Positions 19,101 through 27,285 of a stretch of 64,000 nucleotides of DNA are shown here, piece by piece. How positions within the stretch are numbered: the stretch's first letter is position 1; every line of letters starts with the position of its first letter. The stretch is taken from positions 1-64,000 of the IMG/VR virus record IMGVR_UViG_3300042010_000106, one strand, 5' to 3'. This DNA comes from a virus. A program made the translations under genes and the position numbers. The notes beneath the pieces were generated by a model. It worked only from the letters and a program-made list of their open reading frames with translations, was not told the DNA's origin and searched no databases.

Positions 19101-19834
19101 CTAACGGGCCTGTAATGGGGCCGAATGGAGTTCAAAAGGAACCGGGATTGCTTGATAGATTCGGAATTAAACCAACGATTTATCAAAGCGGTGCAGGTGT
19201 TGGTGGCGGTATTAGTGGTGGCGTTCTCGGCGGCATCAACATGAACAAAGGCGTTCGTGGAAAAGGTTCTGTTTCCTACACGCCGCCGTCTGTGTCTGGT
19301 GTTTTGGGTTCCCAAGGTTTGGGCATCCCCGGAATGAATGGTCAAATTGGCGGAATTATTGACGGTTTAACACGCGGTCAAAAACCCGGCAAAGACAGCA
19401 TGATTGATATGGCGGCATCGGCGGCAATTGGTGGTTTGTTTTCCATGGCGCAGGATCGTCCTAAACCAATGGAACCAACTGTTTCGCCAGTGCAATCTTT
19501 TACCAGTCCTGCGTCACCTTCGTATTATGCAAATGAACAACCAATCGTAGCGAAAGCAGCGACAATGGCACCGGCTTCTGTAATGCCTGTGCAAACAACG
19601 ACAGCACCGGTCGAAGCAACGCGTCAAGCATACGATCCAGTGCAATCGGTTAACGTTGTTAGTGCACCACCTCAAGAAAGCGCACCGGCTGTTGCTGGCG
19701 GGCCTGCTGCGGGTTCTGGTGCTGCTGGTGGCGGTGCAGGCGCGGGCGGTGGTTCTGATATGCCACAACTCGACGAAATTCCTGCAATGCTCGACGACTA
19801 CGGTTTACTGTTCATCAATTCAGGATATTGCTAA
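16139..19834 (+). CDS. giant tail protein (tape-measure position) with lysozyme-like and M15 peptidase domains
   Basis: 1231 residues. About 1-200: charged coil, Gln/Arg-rich. About 215-260: Gly-rich linker and hydrophobic stretch GPLLALATAFYGG. About 320-510: lysozyme-like domain, FESG with probable catalytic Glu329 and STGKGDNGGVSYG, homologous to the endolysin at 40350. About 640-730: M15-type D,D/L,D-peptidase (SAFRTRAEQ, SRHESGFAIDID, EPWHVEM) with probable zinc ligands His688, Asp695 and His725. About 735-1231: Gly/Ala/Pro-rich, with PDIFTNxAAYGL twice (near 858 and 911). Size and position suit a tape measure or hub-associated tail lysin that opens peptidoglycan during injection. Confidence 0.8.
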   Translation: MAKLSELNAIAGKHDPRSKPQKGSALMQHSRGANEHHVEISERQGNGTRRPSQYAPRNVTGRAERIAHPSVNIRGPDNSALIEHQTDVMKSQGVAVNKQSQVLAQQTGLMHDQIRATKDVSQVVERLYEYMQKEGNKLNPKVQQSAKGNTYEGQFERVQEKQMAMQEQRQRRREISDDLRRQRSERARGMDRDERGRFQRGKKGLIPKIQDFGGRLGGAGGAGGRLGGMGGGAGGLLRMAGPLLALATAFYGGKAMEAASDNYRYDVKNAGTVARGWQSTKDVVGDALGGIGGDQMAMMAQNPKFAGDIAGATKKGKEGGLGSVSAYFESGNRGVETVSTGKGDNGGVSYGTHQLSSKSGTMNAFLRSEEGSKYYNEFRGLKAGSKEFNEKYLDVVKNDKEGMEGAQKAFIKKTHFDPLSSWVNKQYGIDVNERSRAVQELMYSLSVQHGASGAQDIISQAFGNRDAASMSDKEIIDRIQKYRTYNVGSLFRSSSKETQVAMQERGWKETAALNNLLETENSGNGSVAGSNYKGMGSAMAGTGEFAAAQKSFGGKPNLMLASGNGGGGGGSSNGTVGVMAPGGGSASGASGNADEAGANAGVEYQDNGNFFNIGVKNVVPADSSVNLAGLNPKFQKAFFTMVGDWVTNFGGGTVTSASAFRTRAEQEALWVKYGRNTKRVARPGTSRHESGFAIDIDRNSAGKLEQSGMFKKYGFHRPLSNEPWHVEMVGAGKGGGGVSTSGSAPSPQVMQKAAEQELNKVGESQVVSAEEGTRQAVTKENAKAEAEVQSMQSAIAGGADPTTTGEPPAAGAGKEGEVSTTAQGGGAEKIDAANRTPEQQAMYEQYLKSSGGDPRKVPPDIFTNPAAYGLSAKDAEGQKVMKPGEPMPPMVTAGGLPPALNGMKTTPRPNDPDIFTNGAAYGLDGKPGQVALDVNGQPYEDLNYRGGKINTMATPGVQTGQIQSTAELFKNPQGGAAVQSGNPFGANPNGPVMGPNGVQKEPGLLDRFGIKPTIYQSGAGVGGGISGGVLGGINMNKGVRGKGSVSYTPPSVSGVLGSQGLGIPGMNGQIGGIIDGLTRGQKPGKDSMIDMAASAAIGGLFSMAQDRPKPMEPTVSPVQSFTSPASPSYYANEQPIVAKAATMAPASVMPVQTTTAPVEATRQAYDPVQSVNVVSAPPQESAPAVAGGPAAGSGAAGGGAGAGGGSDMPQLDEIPAMLDDYGLLFINSGYC

Positions 19835-20550
19835 TGGCAACTGCTAACACGGTCAACCCTTCACCACCTCCGAGTACCCCGCGTGCACGTCCTGAAATTT
19901 CCAGTATTTATACTGCGCAATTGGACGTGCGACGTGACGGGGAATCTTACATCAACATGGATACACCATTGCCCGAAAACTTTTCGATGCAATTGGCTTC
20001 GCAATATGATCGACCGTTTGCACAACCTCTGTCGCAAAGCGCTGGTGATGCTGCCGGTGCTGGTGGTGGTGCGCAAAGTGCCGAAACGATTTTGCGTGCT
20101 ACTACAGGCGCAACATCGGTTAACAAAAACTTGAGTGGTGCTGTGTGGTCGTCTGGTTCGACGCTCACACTTTCCATTCCTTTTGTTGTGACTGCTTACG
20201 ACAATGCGCGTGAAGAAGTTACCGACAAAATGAAAAAGCTTTTGCAACTGGTGGCACCGTCTGAAGGCGTGGCCGGAATGCTTATGGCCCCCGGCCCACA
20301 CGTAGGCAATGCTTCTGCAATGCTTTCGGGAGATTTCAGTGGTGGTGTGCAATTGGGCGGCGATGACATCACGTTAAGTATTGGACGTTTTCTTGTGTTC
20401 ACACCGTGCATCATTACGGACGTTAACTGCACATTCGATACGCAGTTCGACAAAGACGGGCAACCGATTGCGGCGACAATTAACGTGACGTTTGAAGCGT
20501 ACTGGACAACCACTAAAGAAGACCTCGATAAATTCTTCGGCGTCTTCTAA
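19834..20550 (+). CDS. probable baseplate / tail-tube-cap protein
   Basis: 238 residues from ATG 19834, overlapping the previous stop by one base. A Pro/Gly-rich N-terminus leads to a compact C-terminal domain with IGRFLVFTPCIITDVN, DGQPIAATINVTFEAYW and EDLDKFF. The last pattern is usual in small tail proteins with a tube-like or gpU-like fold. Baseplate role inferred from the neighbours (LysM/gp53-like and hub genes). Confidence 0.55.
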   Translation: MATANTVNPSPPPSTPRARPEISSIYTAQLDVRRDGESYINMDTPLPENFSMQLASQYDRPFAQPLSQSAGDAAGAGGGAQSAETILRATTGATSVNKNLSGAVWSSGSTLTLSIPFVVTAYDNAREEVTDKMKKLLQLVAPSEGVAGMLMAPGPHVGNASAMLSGDFSGGVQLGGDDITLSIGRFLVFTPCIITDVNCTFDTQFDKDGQPIAATINVTFEAYWTTTKEDLDKFFGVF

Positions 20551-20559
20551 GGAGGACAA

Positions 20560-20886
20560 ATGCTTTCAGAACAACGTGATTTTATGCGAGTGGATGAATT
20601 CGGTTTTGATCCGTTGCTGGATCAATCGTACGAAGCCATTGAAGGCACCACGTCTTATCAGACGCAAACTGTAAAGACACAAGAAGAATATAACCCCGGC
20701 CTGATTGCATTCAACTATTACCGCGACGTGCGGTGGTGGCGTGCAATCATGGTCTACAACGCAATTGAAGATATTTGGGATTTGAAAGCTGGTATGAGAA
20801 TTCGAATTCCAGATATCAACGAAATGACGACACGGTTGCAACGCGTAAAATCGGAAACAGCCGTTAGTACCGTCATTACTTTCTGA
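20560..20886 (+). CDS. baseplate protein, gp53/LysM-like
   Basis: 108 residues, AAGGAGG site. The central segment LIAFNYYRDVRWWRAIMVYN followed by LKAGMRIRIPDI is the pattern of LysM-like tail proteins and T4 gp53-type wedge proteins. These pack against the tube or hub. Located directly before the hub gene. Confidence 0.65.
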   Translation: MLSEQRDFMRVDEFGFDPLLDQSYEAIEGTTSYQTQTVKTQEEYNPGLIAFNYYRDVRWWRAIMVYNAIEDIWDLKAGMRIRIPDINEMTTRLQRVKSETAVSTVITF

Positions 20887-20895
20887 GGAATAAAC

Positions 20896-22158
20896 ATGGC
20901 ACAGGCAGCGCTGAATATTGACGGCCTTGCTTTCTGTACGCTGGACATTGAAAACGCCAGCGTGCCGCCGTCTATGAACATGATTGAAACGATTTTGATC
21001 ATGGATGGTTTCGGCATGGGTCTGCCGGTTATGCGTATGCGTCTTTATGACGAAGACGACAAGCTTAGCCGTGATTTAAACCTGAAAAACGGAACGCTTG
21101 TAACGATCCGTTTAGGGAAGTCTGCACAGGAAGCACCGTCGTATAAATACCGTGTGTTTGGTTGGTCGCGTACGCGATCGTCTACCGGTAAAATCCTCTC
21201 AATCGTTTTGATATTTGATGCGCCTAAATTCGGTGCCGGTGCCTATTCGGAATACTTCGAAGGCTCTACCAGTTTGGTCATGCAGCAAATGGCAGAACTG
21301 AGCGGCTTGAAATACGACGGCCCTGCAAAAACTACAGACGATAATCAGAACTGGCTGAACCTGAACACCACACGTTTAGCTTTTTCTGAAGACGTTGCAA
21401 TGCGTGGTTATGCGAATGAGCAAAGCTGTATGGCTCGCCTCGTTTCCATGGACGGCACACTGATTTATAAAGATTTGATGGCACTGCTGAATGAAACACC
21501 GAAATTCTCGCTCGCTCACAACACCGATGGCGCAGGCGGTAGCGGTAAAGTAATCAACGTTCGTGCCGTAAAAGATAAAAGCGTTGCCGGTTTGTTCACG
21601 CACTATGTGAACTACGGGCACAAATCCTTTGGACATAGTTTTGAGGATGAATTTTCAGCAATCGAAACCCTCGACATAAATGCACAAGGTGCAGGACTCC
21701 CCGTTAACCCGGACGTTCTCACGCAATTGCAGGAACGCGGTTCAAGGGTTTCGTACACGGGCCTAGATTACGGCACCGGCCCCGAGGAAGGTTTCAATGT
21801 TCACGAACACTACGAACGTGCGTACTACCAAAACGTTCGTTTACTTTCGCTCTTTAGCGAGCGGCTTGTTGCCATTACCGATAGCGCTACTGAGCTGCGA
21901 AGTTTCACATCAATTGAATTCAATCAGGGCGCGGGAGCGAAAGGCAGCGCGGCCCCAACGCCTGCGGATGTCACCGGCAAATACATTGTCGGCGGTAAGT
22001 GCATCGTCATTAAAAACGGCACGAAGTATTCAGAAGTTTTTTACATGTACCGCCCATTCATCGGTGAAGCCGGTAACACGAACGGGACAAGCGCTGCCAA
22101 AACGAAAGTAAAGGCGTCTAATTCCGGCGTTGATACGAGCAGTCGCAACTTCACATGA
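20896..22158 (+). CDS. baseplate hub protein (gp27/gpD-like)
   Basis: 420 residues. N-terminal strands (MNMIETILIMDGFGMGLPVMRMRLYDEDD), then GTLVTIRLGK, KYRVFGWSRTRS, and a helix-rich segment EGSTSLVMQQMAELSG suggest the hub fold shared by T4 gp27 and P2 gpD. The C-terminal third (EHYERAYYQNVRLLSLFSERL, KYIVGGKCIVIKNGTKYSEV) also fits. It would join the tube to the spike. No spike gene was recognised next to it. Confidence 0.65.
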   Translation: MAQAALNIDGLAFCTLDIENASVPPSMNMIETILIMDGFGMGLPVMRMRLYDEDDKLSRDLNLKNGTLVTIRLGKSAQEAPSYKYRVFGWSRTRSSTGKILSIVLIFDAPKFGAGAYSEYFEGSTSLVMQQMAELSGLKYDGPAKTTDDNQNWLNLNTTRLAFSEDVAMRGYANEQSCMARLVSMDGTLIYKDLMALLNETPKFSLAHNTDGAGGSGKVINVRAVKDKSVAGLFTHYVNYGHKSFGHSFEDEFSAIETLDINAQGAGLPVNPDVLTQLQERGSRVSYTGLDYGTGPEEGFNVHEHYERAYYQNVRLLSLFSERLVAITDSATELRSFTSIEFNQGAGAKGSAAPTPADVTGKYIVGGKCIVIKNGTKYSEVFYMYRPFIGEAGNTNGTSAAKTKVKASNSGVDTSSRNFT

Positions 22159-22334
22159 TCGAAGTCTACATAGACAATCACGACAATCCCGACCTGATTA
22201 CGGAAACTGTAAACAGGTTAGGTGATTACGAAATCGAACACGCGGATGACGTTAGTTGCATAATCGTGCCTAACGTCAATGCTGCAAACAGTCTGGCAAT
22301 GCTGGACATATTATTTGTGAGAACAACACAATGA
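22155..22334 (+). CDS. small hypothetical protein, 59 aa
   Basis: Coupled at both ends: ATGA overlap with the hub gene and a 4-base overlap with the next. The 59 residues begin MIEVYIDNHDNPDL and end in a hydrophobic helix (LAMLDILFV). Function unknown, but the exact start-stop coupling supports translation. Confidence 0.6.
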   Translation: MIEVYIDNHDNPDLITETVNRLGDYEIEHADDVSCIIVPNVNAANSLAMLDILFVRTTQ

Positions 22335-22777
22335 TGCCGACCGTAGAAGAAATGCTCGCAGACCATGCGGCAGAAATTGAACGTTTGAAAACTGCGCACG
22401 CTGCTGAAATTGTTGAATGGCAAGAAAGCGACGACATCATGACCGGTCAATGGGAACACACCCTGCACCGTGCACAACACAGCATGCGTATGCAGTTCGT
22501 TCGGGAATTGAAACACGCACTGGAACAGAGTGCGACATTTGGTGCATCGCGCCAATTGGAAGTTCTACAAGACGGGTTGCAAACTCTGATTGCACGCCAC
22601 GGTTTTGAAACGTACCACGTCATTACCGTGGACGATAAATTCGTCGGCTACTACGACGCAGATTTGGAACAAAAACTGTGCGACGAAGGTAAGCTCTGGC
22701 GCGTGTGGTATCTGTCGAAAGGTGAAATGAATTACCACGGTTTCCCACTGCCAGAAGAGGTTGCACAAAATGCTTGA
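22331..22777 (+). CDS. hypothetical protein with N-terminal coiled coil
   Basis: 148 residues. Residues 1-75 are helical and coiled-coil-like (ADHAAEIERLKTAHAAEIVE). The remainder is a small alpha/beta domain (YHVITVDDKFVGYYD). Not recognised. Part of the run of coupled accessory genes before dcd. Confidence 0.65.
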   Translation: MMPTVEEMLADHAAEIERLKTAHAAEIVEWQESDDIMTGQWEHTLHRAQHSMRMQFVRELKHALEQSATFGASRQLEVLQDGLQTLIARHGFETYHVITVDDKFVGYYDADLEQKLCDEGKLWRVWYLSKGEMNYHGFPLPEEVAQNA

Positions 22778-23192
22778 TGTCGATGGCGTTGATTTCTTCA
22801 CCGCAATTCTGGATCGAAAGACTGGCGATTTCGTTTGCTGGTATTACACACCAGACGGCGCGGAACTTGTGCGTAACCTCGATTTGAACAATCAAAAATA
22901 TACGCTCGCCGATTTCAAACCACACGAAATTGTGGAACGTGGTTTGCCACAGCCTGAAGACTACAAAGCGCCAGTGCCGGAATGCGAAATTCCGCCGTAC
23001 ACCGACGAACAAGTCATGATCCTGAATATGCAAAAAGGCATTGAGGATCTTTTGGACGCCATTGTAGCGCTTCCAAAGCAAGGCACAATATTGCTTGGGC
23101 CTGAGTGGGGTTATCCTACAATCTCACACGCCAGTGCAGTTGAACTGGTGCGGAAATTCAAGAAAGATTTTGACGATGGGAAAATTGCATGA
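22770..23192 (+). CDS. hypothetical protein, 140 aa
   Basis: ATG 22770 is preferred over TTG 22761; it overlaps the preceding gene by 8 bases. Acidic, with strand pattern [20 protein letters not shown] and a C-terminal amphipathic helix. Not recognised. Its stop overlaps the dcd start by 4 bases, so it is co-translated with dcd. Confidence 0.65.
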   Translation: MLDVDGVDFFTAILDRKTGDFVCWYYTPDGAELVRNLDLNNQKYTLADFKPHEIVERGLPQPEDYKAPVPECEIPPYTDEQVMILNMQKGIEDLLDAIVALPKQGTILLGPEWGYPTISHASAVELVRKFKKDFDDGKIA

Positions 23193-23908
23193 GCATCAAA
23201 TCGGATAAATGGATTCGTTCCATGTGCCGTCCTGAAGGGCGCACTCGCACAGCCGTTATGCACGACGGCAAATTCGCGTTCTGGTTGGACAGCATACAGG
23301 GCGAGCGTTGGAAGAATATGCGCCGTCGCGAAAGCGATTCTAAGTGGGATACGAAAACCTACGAATACGGCCCAATGATTTCGCCGTTTCTTGAACAGCA
23401 ACTGCGCCACGACAAAGACGGCAACAAGCTTATCAGTGCAGGCGTTTCTTCGTACGGTTACGACGTTCGTTGTGGCAACAAATTCAAAGTGTTCACCAAC
23501 ATCAACACAACCGTTGTCGATCCGAAGAATTTCGATCCAAACAATTTCGTTGAAGTTGACGCAGACGAACACGACGGCGTTTGCATCATTCCACCGAACA
23601 GTTTTGCGCTTGCGAACACGATGGAATGGATGGAAATTCCTCGCAATGTTTTGGTGGTATGCCTCGGTAAATCGACCTATGCACGTTGCGGCATCATCGT
23701 AAACGTCACGCCGCTGGAACCTGAGTGGAAAGGCTCGGTCACTTTGGAATTCAGCAACACAACAACGCTTCCTGCAAAGATTTACGCAGGCGAAGGCGTT
23801 GCACAAATGCTGTTCTTCGAAAGCGACGAAGAATGCGAAACTTCGTATGCTGATCGCGCCGGTAAATACATGGGCCAAGCAGCAGAACCAACCGTGCCGA
23901 GGCTGTAA
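23189..23908 (+). CDS. dcd: dCTP deaminase
   Basis: 239 residues. It converts dCTP to dUTP, feeding dTTP synthesis. Family core: [16 protein letters not shown] (87-102), [14 protein letters not shown] (134-147), [10 protein letters not shown] with substrate Arg166 (E. coli Arg115), [15 protein letters not shown] with probable catalytic Glu187 (E. coli Glu138), and the C-terminal [11 protein letters not shown]. Odd feature: the family starts with KSDKWIR-M followed within a few residues by MISPF; here about 45 extra residues (13-60, basic and Trp-rich) are inserted between them. Core similarity to proteobacterial enzymes is very high, suggesting acquisition from a host. Confidence 0.93.
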   Translation: MSIKSDKWIRSMCRPEGRTRTAVMHDGKFAFWLDSIQGERWKNMRRRESDSKWDTKTYEYGPMISPFLEQQLRHDKDGNKLISAGVSSYGYDVRCGNKFKVFTNINTTVVDPKNFDPNNFVEVDADEHDGVCIIPPNSFALANTMEWMEIPRNVLVVCLGKSTYARCGIIVNVTPLEPEWKGSVTLEFSNTTTLPAKIYAGEGVAQMLFFESDEECETSYADRAGKYMGQAAEPTVPRL

Positions 23909-24099
23909 TGGGCTGGCTAATCGTCGTTGCATTGATTCTGTTTATCTGTTTCGTTGCTGGCGGTTTCCGTACGTGGGGCAGCGCAATGCAACGCAAACGC
24001 AAATCAATTTTCTGCGTGATGCGCTTCGGTTGCAAACCCCTGCCAGCTAACCATTTCGATTACGGCCATTGTCGCCGTTGCGGACACAAACCAAAATGA
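23908..24099 (+). CDS. small membrane protein with Cys pairs, 63 aa
   Basis: Overlaps the dcd stop by one base. Residues 2-20 form a transmembrane helix (GWLIVVALILFICFVAGG), followed by a basic segment and CxxxxxC plus CRRCG, a zinc-ribbon-like arrangement. Likely anchored in the inner membrane with the Cys domain in the cytoplasm. Function unknown. Confidence 0.6.
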   Translation: MGWLIVVALILFICFVAGGFRTWGSAMQRKRKSIFCVMRFGCKPLPANHFDYGHCRRCGHKPK

Positions 24100-24401
24100 C
24101 TGAATTTCAGAAGTTTTACTACGGCACTCGCGTTATCGTTGCCGCAGGTTTTAACGGTACATCGTTCGAAGCAATTGTGATGCAGAGCCACGCTGCGCAT
24201 AATCTCGGCGGTGATGAAATCAAACAAAGTTCCTATCAAGTTTTGGAACTGAAAGCCTACGATCCTGAATCGGAACTCGACGACGGTGACGAAGGCATGT
24301 TCACGTGGCAATGGGTGCCTGAGCAACTGATGCAGGCGCAGAACAAAGATTACGAATACAACCAAGACATTATCGACGCATATTTGTCTAAACATTCATG
24401 A
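24096..24401 (+). CDS. hypothetical protein, 101 aa
   Basis: ATG 24096 overlaps the previous stop (ATGA). An acidic alpha/beta protein with YYGTRVIVAAGFNG start and DPESELDDGDEG loop. Not recognised; belongs to the dcd transcript. Confidence 0.65.
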   Translation: MTEFQKFYYGTRVIVAAGFNGTSFEAIVMQSHAAHNLGGDEIKQSSYQVLELKAYDPESELDDGDEGMFTWQWVPEQLMQAQNKDYEYNQDIIDAYLSKHS

Positions 24402-24408
24402 GGAAAAA

Positions 24409-24798
24409 ATGAGCAGCTTTACCACACCCCTGATTTGTGAACTTCTGGACGATGGCGTCTCGTATAAAATCTACGAACGTTTTGTCTACAGAATTGGCGA
24501 CGTTAATTCGCAGCGCCGCGTAGAAACTGAAGTTGGTTTCGTGACCGACTTGGCTAGCACGTGGCCTTTCCGTTGGCTGCTGCCACCAAATGGGAAATAC
24601 GGTAAAGCTGCTGTGACGCACGATGATTTGTGCAAAAACAAACGCATCATGAATGGCAACATTGTCGAGACGTGCACACGTGCTGAAGGTGATGCAATTT
24701 TCTTGGAAGCAATGGGCGTTTTGAAAGTGCCTGTGCCTCTGCGTTACCTGATGTACGGACTGGTTCGCGCCTACGCAATCGCATTGAACAAGAAGTAA
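24409..24798 (+). CDS. DUF1353-family protein
   Basis: 129 residues. The family signature is clear: VGFVTDLASTWPFRWLLPP, GKYGKAAVTHDDLC, then AEGDAIFLEAMGVL and RYLMYGLVRAY. The molecular role of the family is not known; it is common in phages and prophages near tail or lysis genes. It is the last gene before a terminator. Confidence 0.8.
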   Translation: MSSFTTPLICELLDDGVSYKIYERFVYRIGDVNSQRRVETEVGFVTDLASTWPFRWLLPPNGKYGKAAVTHDDLCKNKRIMNGNIVETCTRAEGDAIFLEAMGVLKVPVPLRYLMYGLVRAYAIALNKK

Positions 24799-24800
24799 AA

Positions 24801-24836
24801 GAAAGGGACTCCATTTAACCGTGGCGTCCCTTTTTT
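24801..24836 (+). terminator. factor-independent terminator
   Basis: AAAGGGAC (24802-24809) pairs with GTCCCTTT (24826-24833) ahead of a T run. Ends the dcd/DUF1353 unit. Confidence 0.8.
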
Positions 24837-24849
24837 CATATGTGGGCCA

Positions 24850-24870
24850 AACTGTAAATGAACCATACAT
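24850..24870 (+). promoter_or_regulatory. candidate promoter motif ACTGTAAA...CCATACA
   Basis: AACTGTAAA followed 4 bases later by CCATACATA lies just behind a terminator. The same pair (AACTGTAAA, then CCATACACATA) lies just behind the terminator at 29424. Two matching post-terminator sites suggest a promoter for the following unit; unproven. Confidence 0.4.
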
Positions 24871-24886
24871 AAAGGGGGAATTACAT

Positions 24887-25333
24887 ATGACTGATGTGCT
24901 TGAGCTGTACCATAGAATTTCAATGGACGACACGTTCAAAGTGCAGACCACGCTGTTTGGTCACGACGTTGATATGAGCGTACGAAACATTCAAGAAATT
25001 CGGGCAATGTTAAACCCGTCGCCCATACTGCGCCATAATATTTACTACCCAAATCGCATTTCCTTTTGCGAGATTTCTTTTGACGTGACGGCTTTCGGTA
25101 TCGTGCACGGCATGCGTATGTCTATTGACCCATACGCTGTGTTCCAAAGTCTGGCCGAAGCTGCACGCGAACTCACGAAATGCCTTAACTACAACAACAC
25201 ACAAATGGCGATGGACGCAGCAGCAATCAATTTCTTGGGTGTTGAATTCTATCTGACCGATTACGAAATGACGATAGATGCAAGCAACCTACAAATGAAT
25301 GCACGGCCGACACTGCGCGCATTAGAAATATAA
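24887..25333 (+). CDS. hypothetical protein, 148 aa
   Basis: ATG 24887 follows AAAGGGGG; the longer frame from 24821 runs across the terminator. Soluble, with strand pairs (KVQTTLFGHDVDMSV, RISFCEISFDVTAFG) and a helix with FQSLAEAARELTKCL. Not recognised. First gene of the unit after the terminator. Confidence 0.65.
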   Translation: MTDVLELYHRISMDDTFKVQTTLFGHDVDMSVRNIQEIRAMLNPSPILRHNIYYPNRISFCEISFDVTAFGIVHGMRMSIDPYAVFQSLAEAARELTKCLNYNNTQMAMDAAAINFLGVEFYLTDYEMTIDASNLQMNARPTLRALEI

Positions 25334-25346
25334 GAGAAAAATAACC

Positions 25347-25646
25347 GTGAATATTCCGCGTGCGTGCATGTATGCAGCTTTCTTTGTTTTGGCAACAGCA
25401 ACCTTAATGGCAGTCGGTGCAACAGTTGGTGCGCTGCTGGCAGTCGTGGCAATAGTTGTTAGCGTTATTCGTAGCGCTTTCACCATGGGCCTATATGACG
25501 CCAGCGTGACCGGCGCTGCAATTCTGATTCGCATTATACCGATTACTATTTTCTTGGGAGCGCTTGCGTTCGGTGGTATTGAAGCCTGTCGAAGCATCTG
25601 GAAATCCCTGACAAAAACTCTTTCGCAGCAATTGGGAAAAGAATGA
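25347..25646 (+). CDS. membrane protein, 99 aa (possible holin-like)
   Basis: GTG start 13 bases after the previous stop. Three hydrophobic stretches (residues about 7-42 as two closely spaced segments, and about 56-77) and a charged C-terminal tail (KSLTKTLSQQLGKE). The size and layout are compatible with a holin, but it is 15 kb from the endolysin and nothing else supports that. Confidence 0.6.
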   Translation: MNIPRACMYAAFFVLATATLMAVGATVGALLAVVAIVVSVIRSAFTMGLYDASVTGAAILIRIIPITIFLGALAFGGIEACRSIWKSLTKTLSQQLGKE

Positions 25647-25891
25647 AAAGCAAATTCTACATATTGATTCTTGCAGTGGTATTCGTTTTCGCTTTGTTAC
25701 TGGCAAGCGCCTCGCTGCTGTTAGGTTACATCGTGCACTTGAAAGCAATGTGGGAATGGGAAAGCGGTCTACATAAACACGCAATCGCGCAGTGGACGTT
25801 AGGCGTAATGGCCGTAGCAGGCATTTGCGGCTGCGCATACTGTCTTGTCCGCGACACTTTCAAAACCCTTGCCGTAGGAATTTTCCGTTGA
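25643..25891 (+). CDS. membrane protein, 82 aa
   Basis: Overlaps the previous gene by 4 bases. Two membrane helices (about 5-32 and 50-68) separated by a short polar loop with HLKAMWEWESG. The pair with the 25347 product suggests a membrane complex. Function unknown. Confidence 0.65.
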   Translation: MKSKFYILILAVVFVFALLLASASLLLGYIVHLKAMWEWESGLHKHAIAQWTLGVMAVAGICGCAYCLVRDTFKTLAVGIFR

Positions 25892-26511
25892 ACAGATATA
25901 CCGCAAATAAAATCGTTCGTCTGCTGTTGGCTAAACATACCAAGAATCAAGAAAGCCTTTTGCAAGACATGTTCCCCGGCGCGCACATTCGTTGTCCCGT
26001 ACCGGTCACTTGGTTTGATACACTGGCCGATTGCGTGCGTTTTATTGAAGGTGGGTTTGACAAGCCGACGACTCACGAAGAACGTAAAGAATTCATGGTG
26101 CCTCACGACGAAAACACCACCGACGCCGAGGCAATGGATAACTACGCCAGCGCATCGCTGAAAGCTTTTGCAAAACGTAACGGACTTGACTACACAGCAT
26201 GTGATGGCGATTCCAGCGTACGCATTCCCGGTCGCCGTGTAATTGCTGCTGCAAACCGTTATGGTGATTTGATTTGTGTGGGCACGCGCCACGGTGGCCC
26301 TGCAATGTGGTCGCAGTTGGAAGCCGTGAAAGAAGACCGTTTACTTGAGGCGGATAAATTGGGTCGCGCCGAAGAAGGTTTCATTGACCAGTACGATGTT
26401 TTCATGACACGGGAAGAAGCATACGAAGTTGCGTTAGCTTCGGGTCAAATCAACGTCATTCGTTTGAAGCATTCAACGCCCGGTCGTCTGTATTCTGAGG
26501 ATATACACTAA
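25888..26511 (+). CDS. phage protein with RYGD...REEAY...LYSED motif, 207 aa
   Basis: TTG start at 25888, chosen because it overlaps the preceding stop and has AGGAA 7 bases upstream; a longer reading from GTG 25792 would sit inside the previous gene. The C-terminal half has NRYGDLICVGTRH, EEGFIDQYDVFMTREEAYEVA, and GRLYSEDIH, a pattern I have seen in uncharacterised phage proteins. N-terminal half helical and mixed. Function unknown. Confidence 0.65.
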   Translation: MNRYTANKIVRLLLAKHTKNQESLLQDMFPGAHIRCPVPVTWFDTLADCVRFIEGGFDKPTTHEERKEFMVPHDENTTDAEAMDNYASASLKAFAKRNGLDYTACDGDSSVRIPGRRVIAAANRYGDLICVGTRHGGPAMWSQLEAVKEDRLLEADKLGRAEEGFIDQYDVFMTREEAYEVALASGQINVIRLKHSTPGRLYSEDIH

Positions 26512-26945
26512 TGAATTTCGGTGAAGGTCAAATGCTGTCGCTTGAAGAAATGAACAAGCTGAATTCCGCAGCGCAACGTCGCATAAACGAATTGAAAAAT
26601 ACACTGCATAGAATTCAACACGACAGAGATATGGAACCTCGCGACCGCGTGGGTTGCGGCCATGCTAAAAGCTTGAAAGAAGCACTGGATACGTTGCGTA
26701 ATCAGCGGAACACAATCGTTGAACTACAGGGTCACATTCACAACGAAGCTCTTGCAAAAGAAGCGTGCCGCAAAGCAGACAACGATCCGAAATTCGCAGA
26801 AGAGTTTCAGTCAATCGTTCGTGAACTGAATCTGCAAAATATTCTTGCACAGTACGAAGCTGAAGCAAGTAAGGTTGTGGTGGCCATCCGTAAATCGCGG
26901 ACGAAATGGTATGAACGTTTGTACACTTGGGTAATGAGCCACTGA
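26511..26945 (+). CDS. coiled-coil hypothetical protein, 144 aa
   Basis: TAATG overlap with the previous gene. Almost entirely helical and charged (LNSAAQRRINELKNTLHRI, KSLKEALDTLRNQRNTIVEL) with a basic C-terminus (AIRKSRTKWYERLYTW). Not recognised. Confidence 0.65.
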   Translation: MNFGEGQMLSLEEMNKLNSAAQRRINELKNTLHRIQHDRDMEPRDRVGCGHAKSLKEALDTLRNQRNTIVELQGHIHNEALAKEACRKADNDPKFAEEFQSIVRELNLQNILAQYEAEASKVVVAIRKSRTKWYERLYTWVMSH

Positions 26946-26946
26946 T

Positions 26947-27276
26947 ATGAAAAAGATTACGTCATTGCATCAAGCAAATGAATATCTGAAGGACTTGGCG
27001 ATTTACCTTTGGCAGAAAGAAAACATTATTCATTGTGCAACGTCGGTAGGCCACGTTATTCGTTTGCGTTTTCCTGAAGTCGCGCCGTGCAAAAGTATGG
27101 CAGAAGCCGTTTCGCTTTTGCGTGAGTACGCACAACGTATGCGCGACTGTGATAAACGTTTCAAAACGTTGACGGAAGAACAGCAAGGCGCTGTTGAGCA
27201 TGTCTGGCGATTGGAACGGGAAAGTTACAAAGCTTTCAACGAAATTGTGCAAGGCTGGTATCCACCACACCAATAA
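26947..27276 (+). CDS. hypothetical protein, 109 aa
   Basis: One base after the previous stop. Helical throughout (LHQANEYLKDLAIYLWQ, AEAVSLLREYAQRMRD), no membrane segment. Not recognised; co-transcribed with its neighbours. Confidence 0.65.
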   Translation: MKKITSLHQANEYLKDLAIYLWQKENIIHCATSVGHVIRLRFPEVAPCKSMAEAVSLLREYAQRMRDCDKRFKTLTEEQQGAVEHVWRLERESYKAFNEIVQGWYPPHQ

Positions 27277-27285
27277 GGAAAACAA

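Noticed and set aside
25347-25891. Holin pair assignment for the two membrane proteins
   Set aside because: Only size and hydrophobicity support it; they are 15 kb from the endolysin and coupled to unrelated genes, so they are left as membrane proteins.
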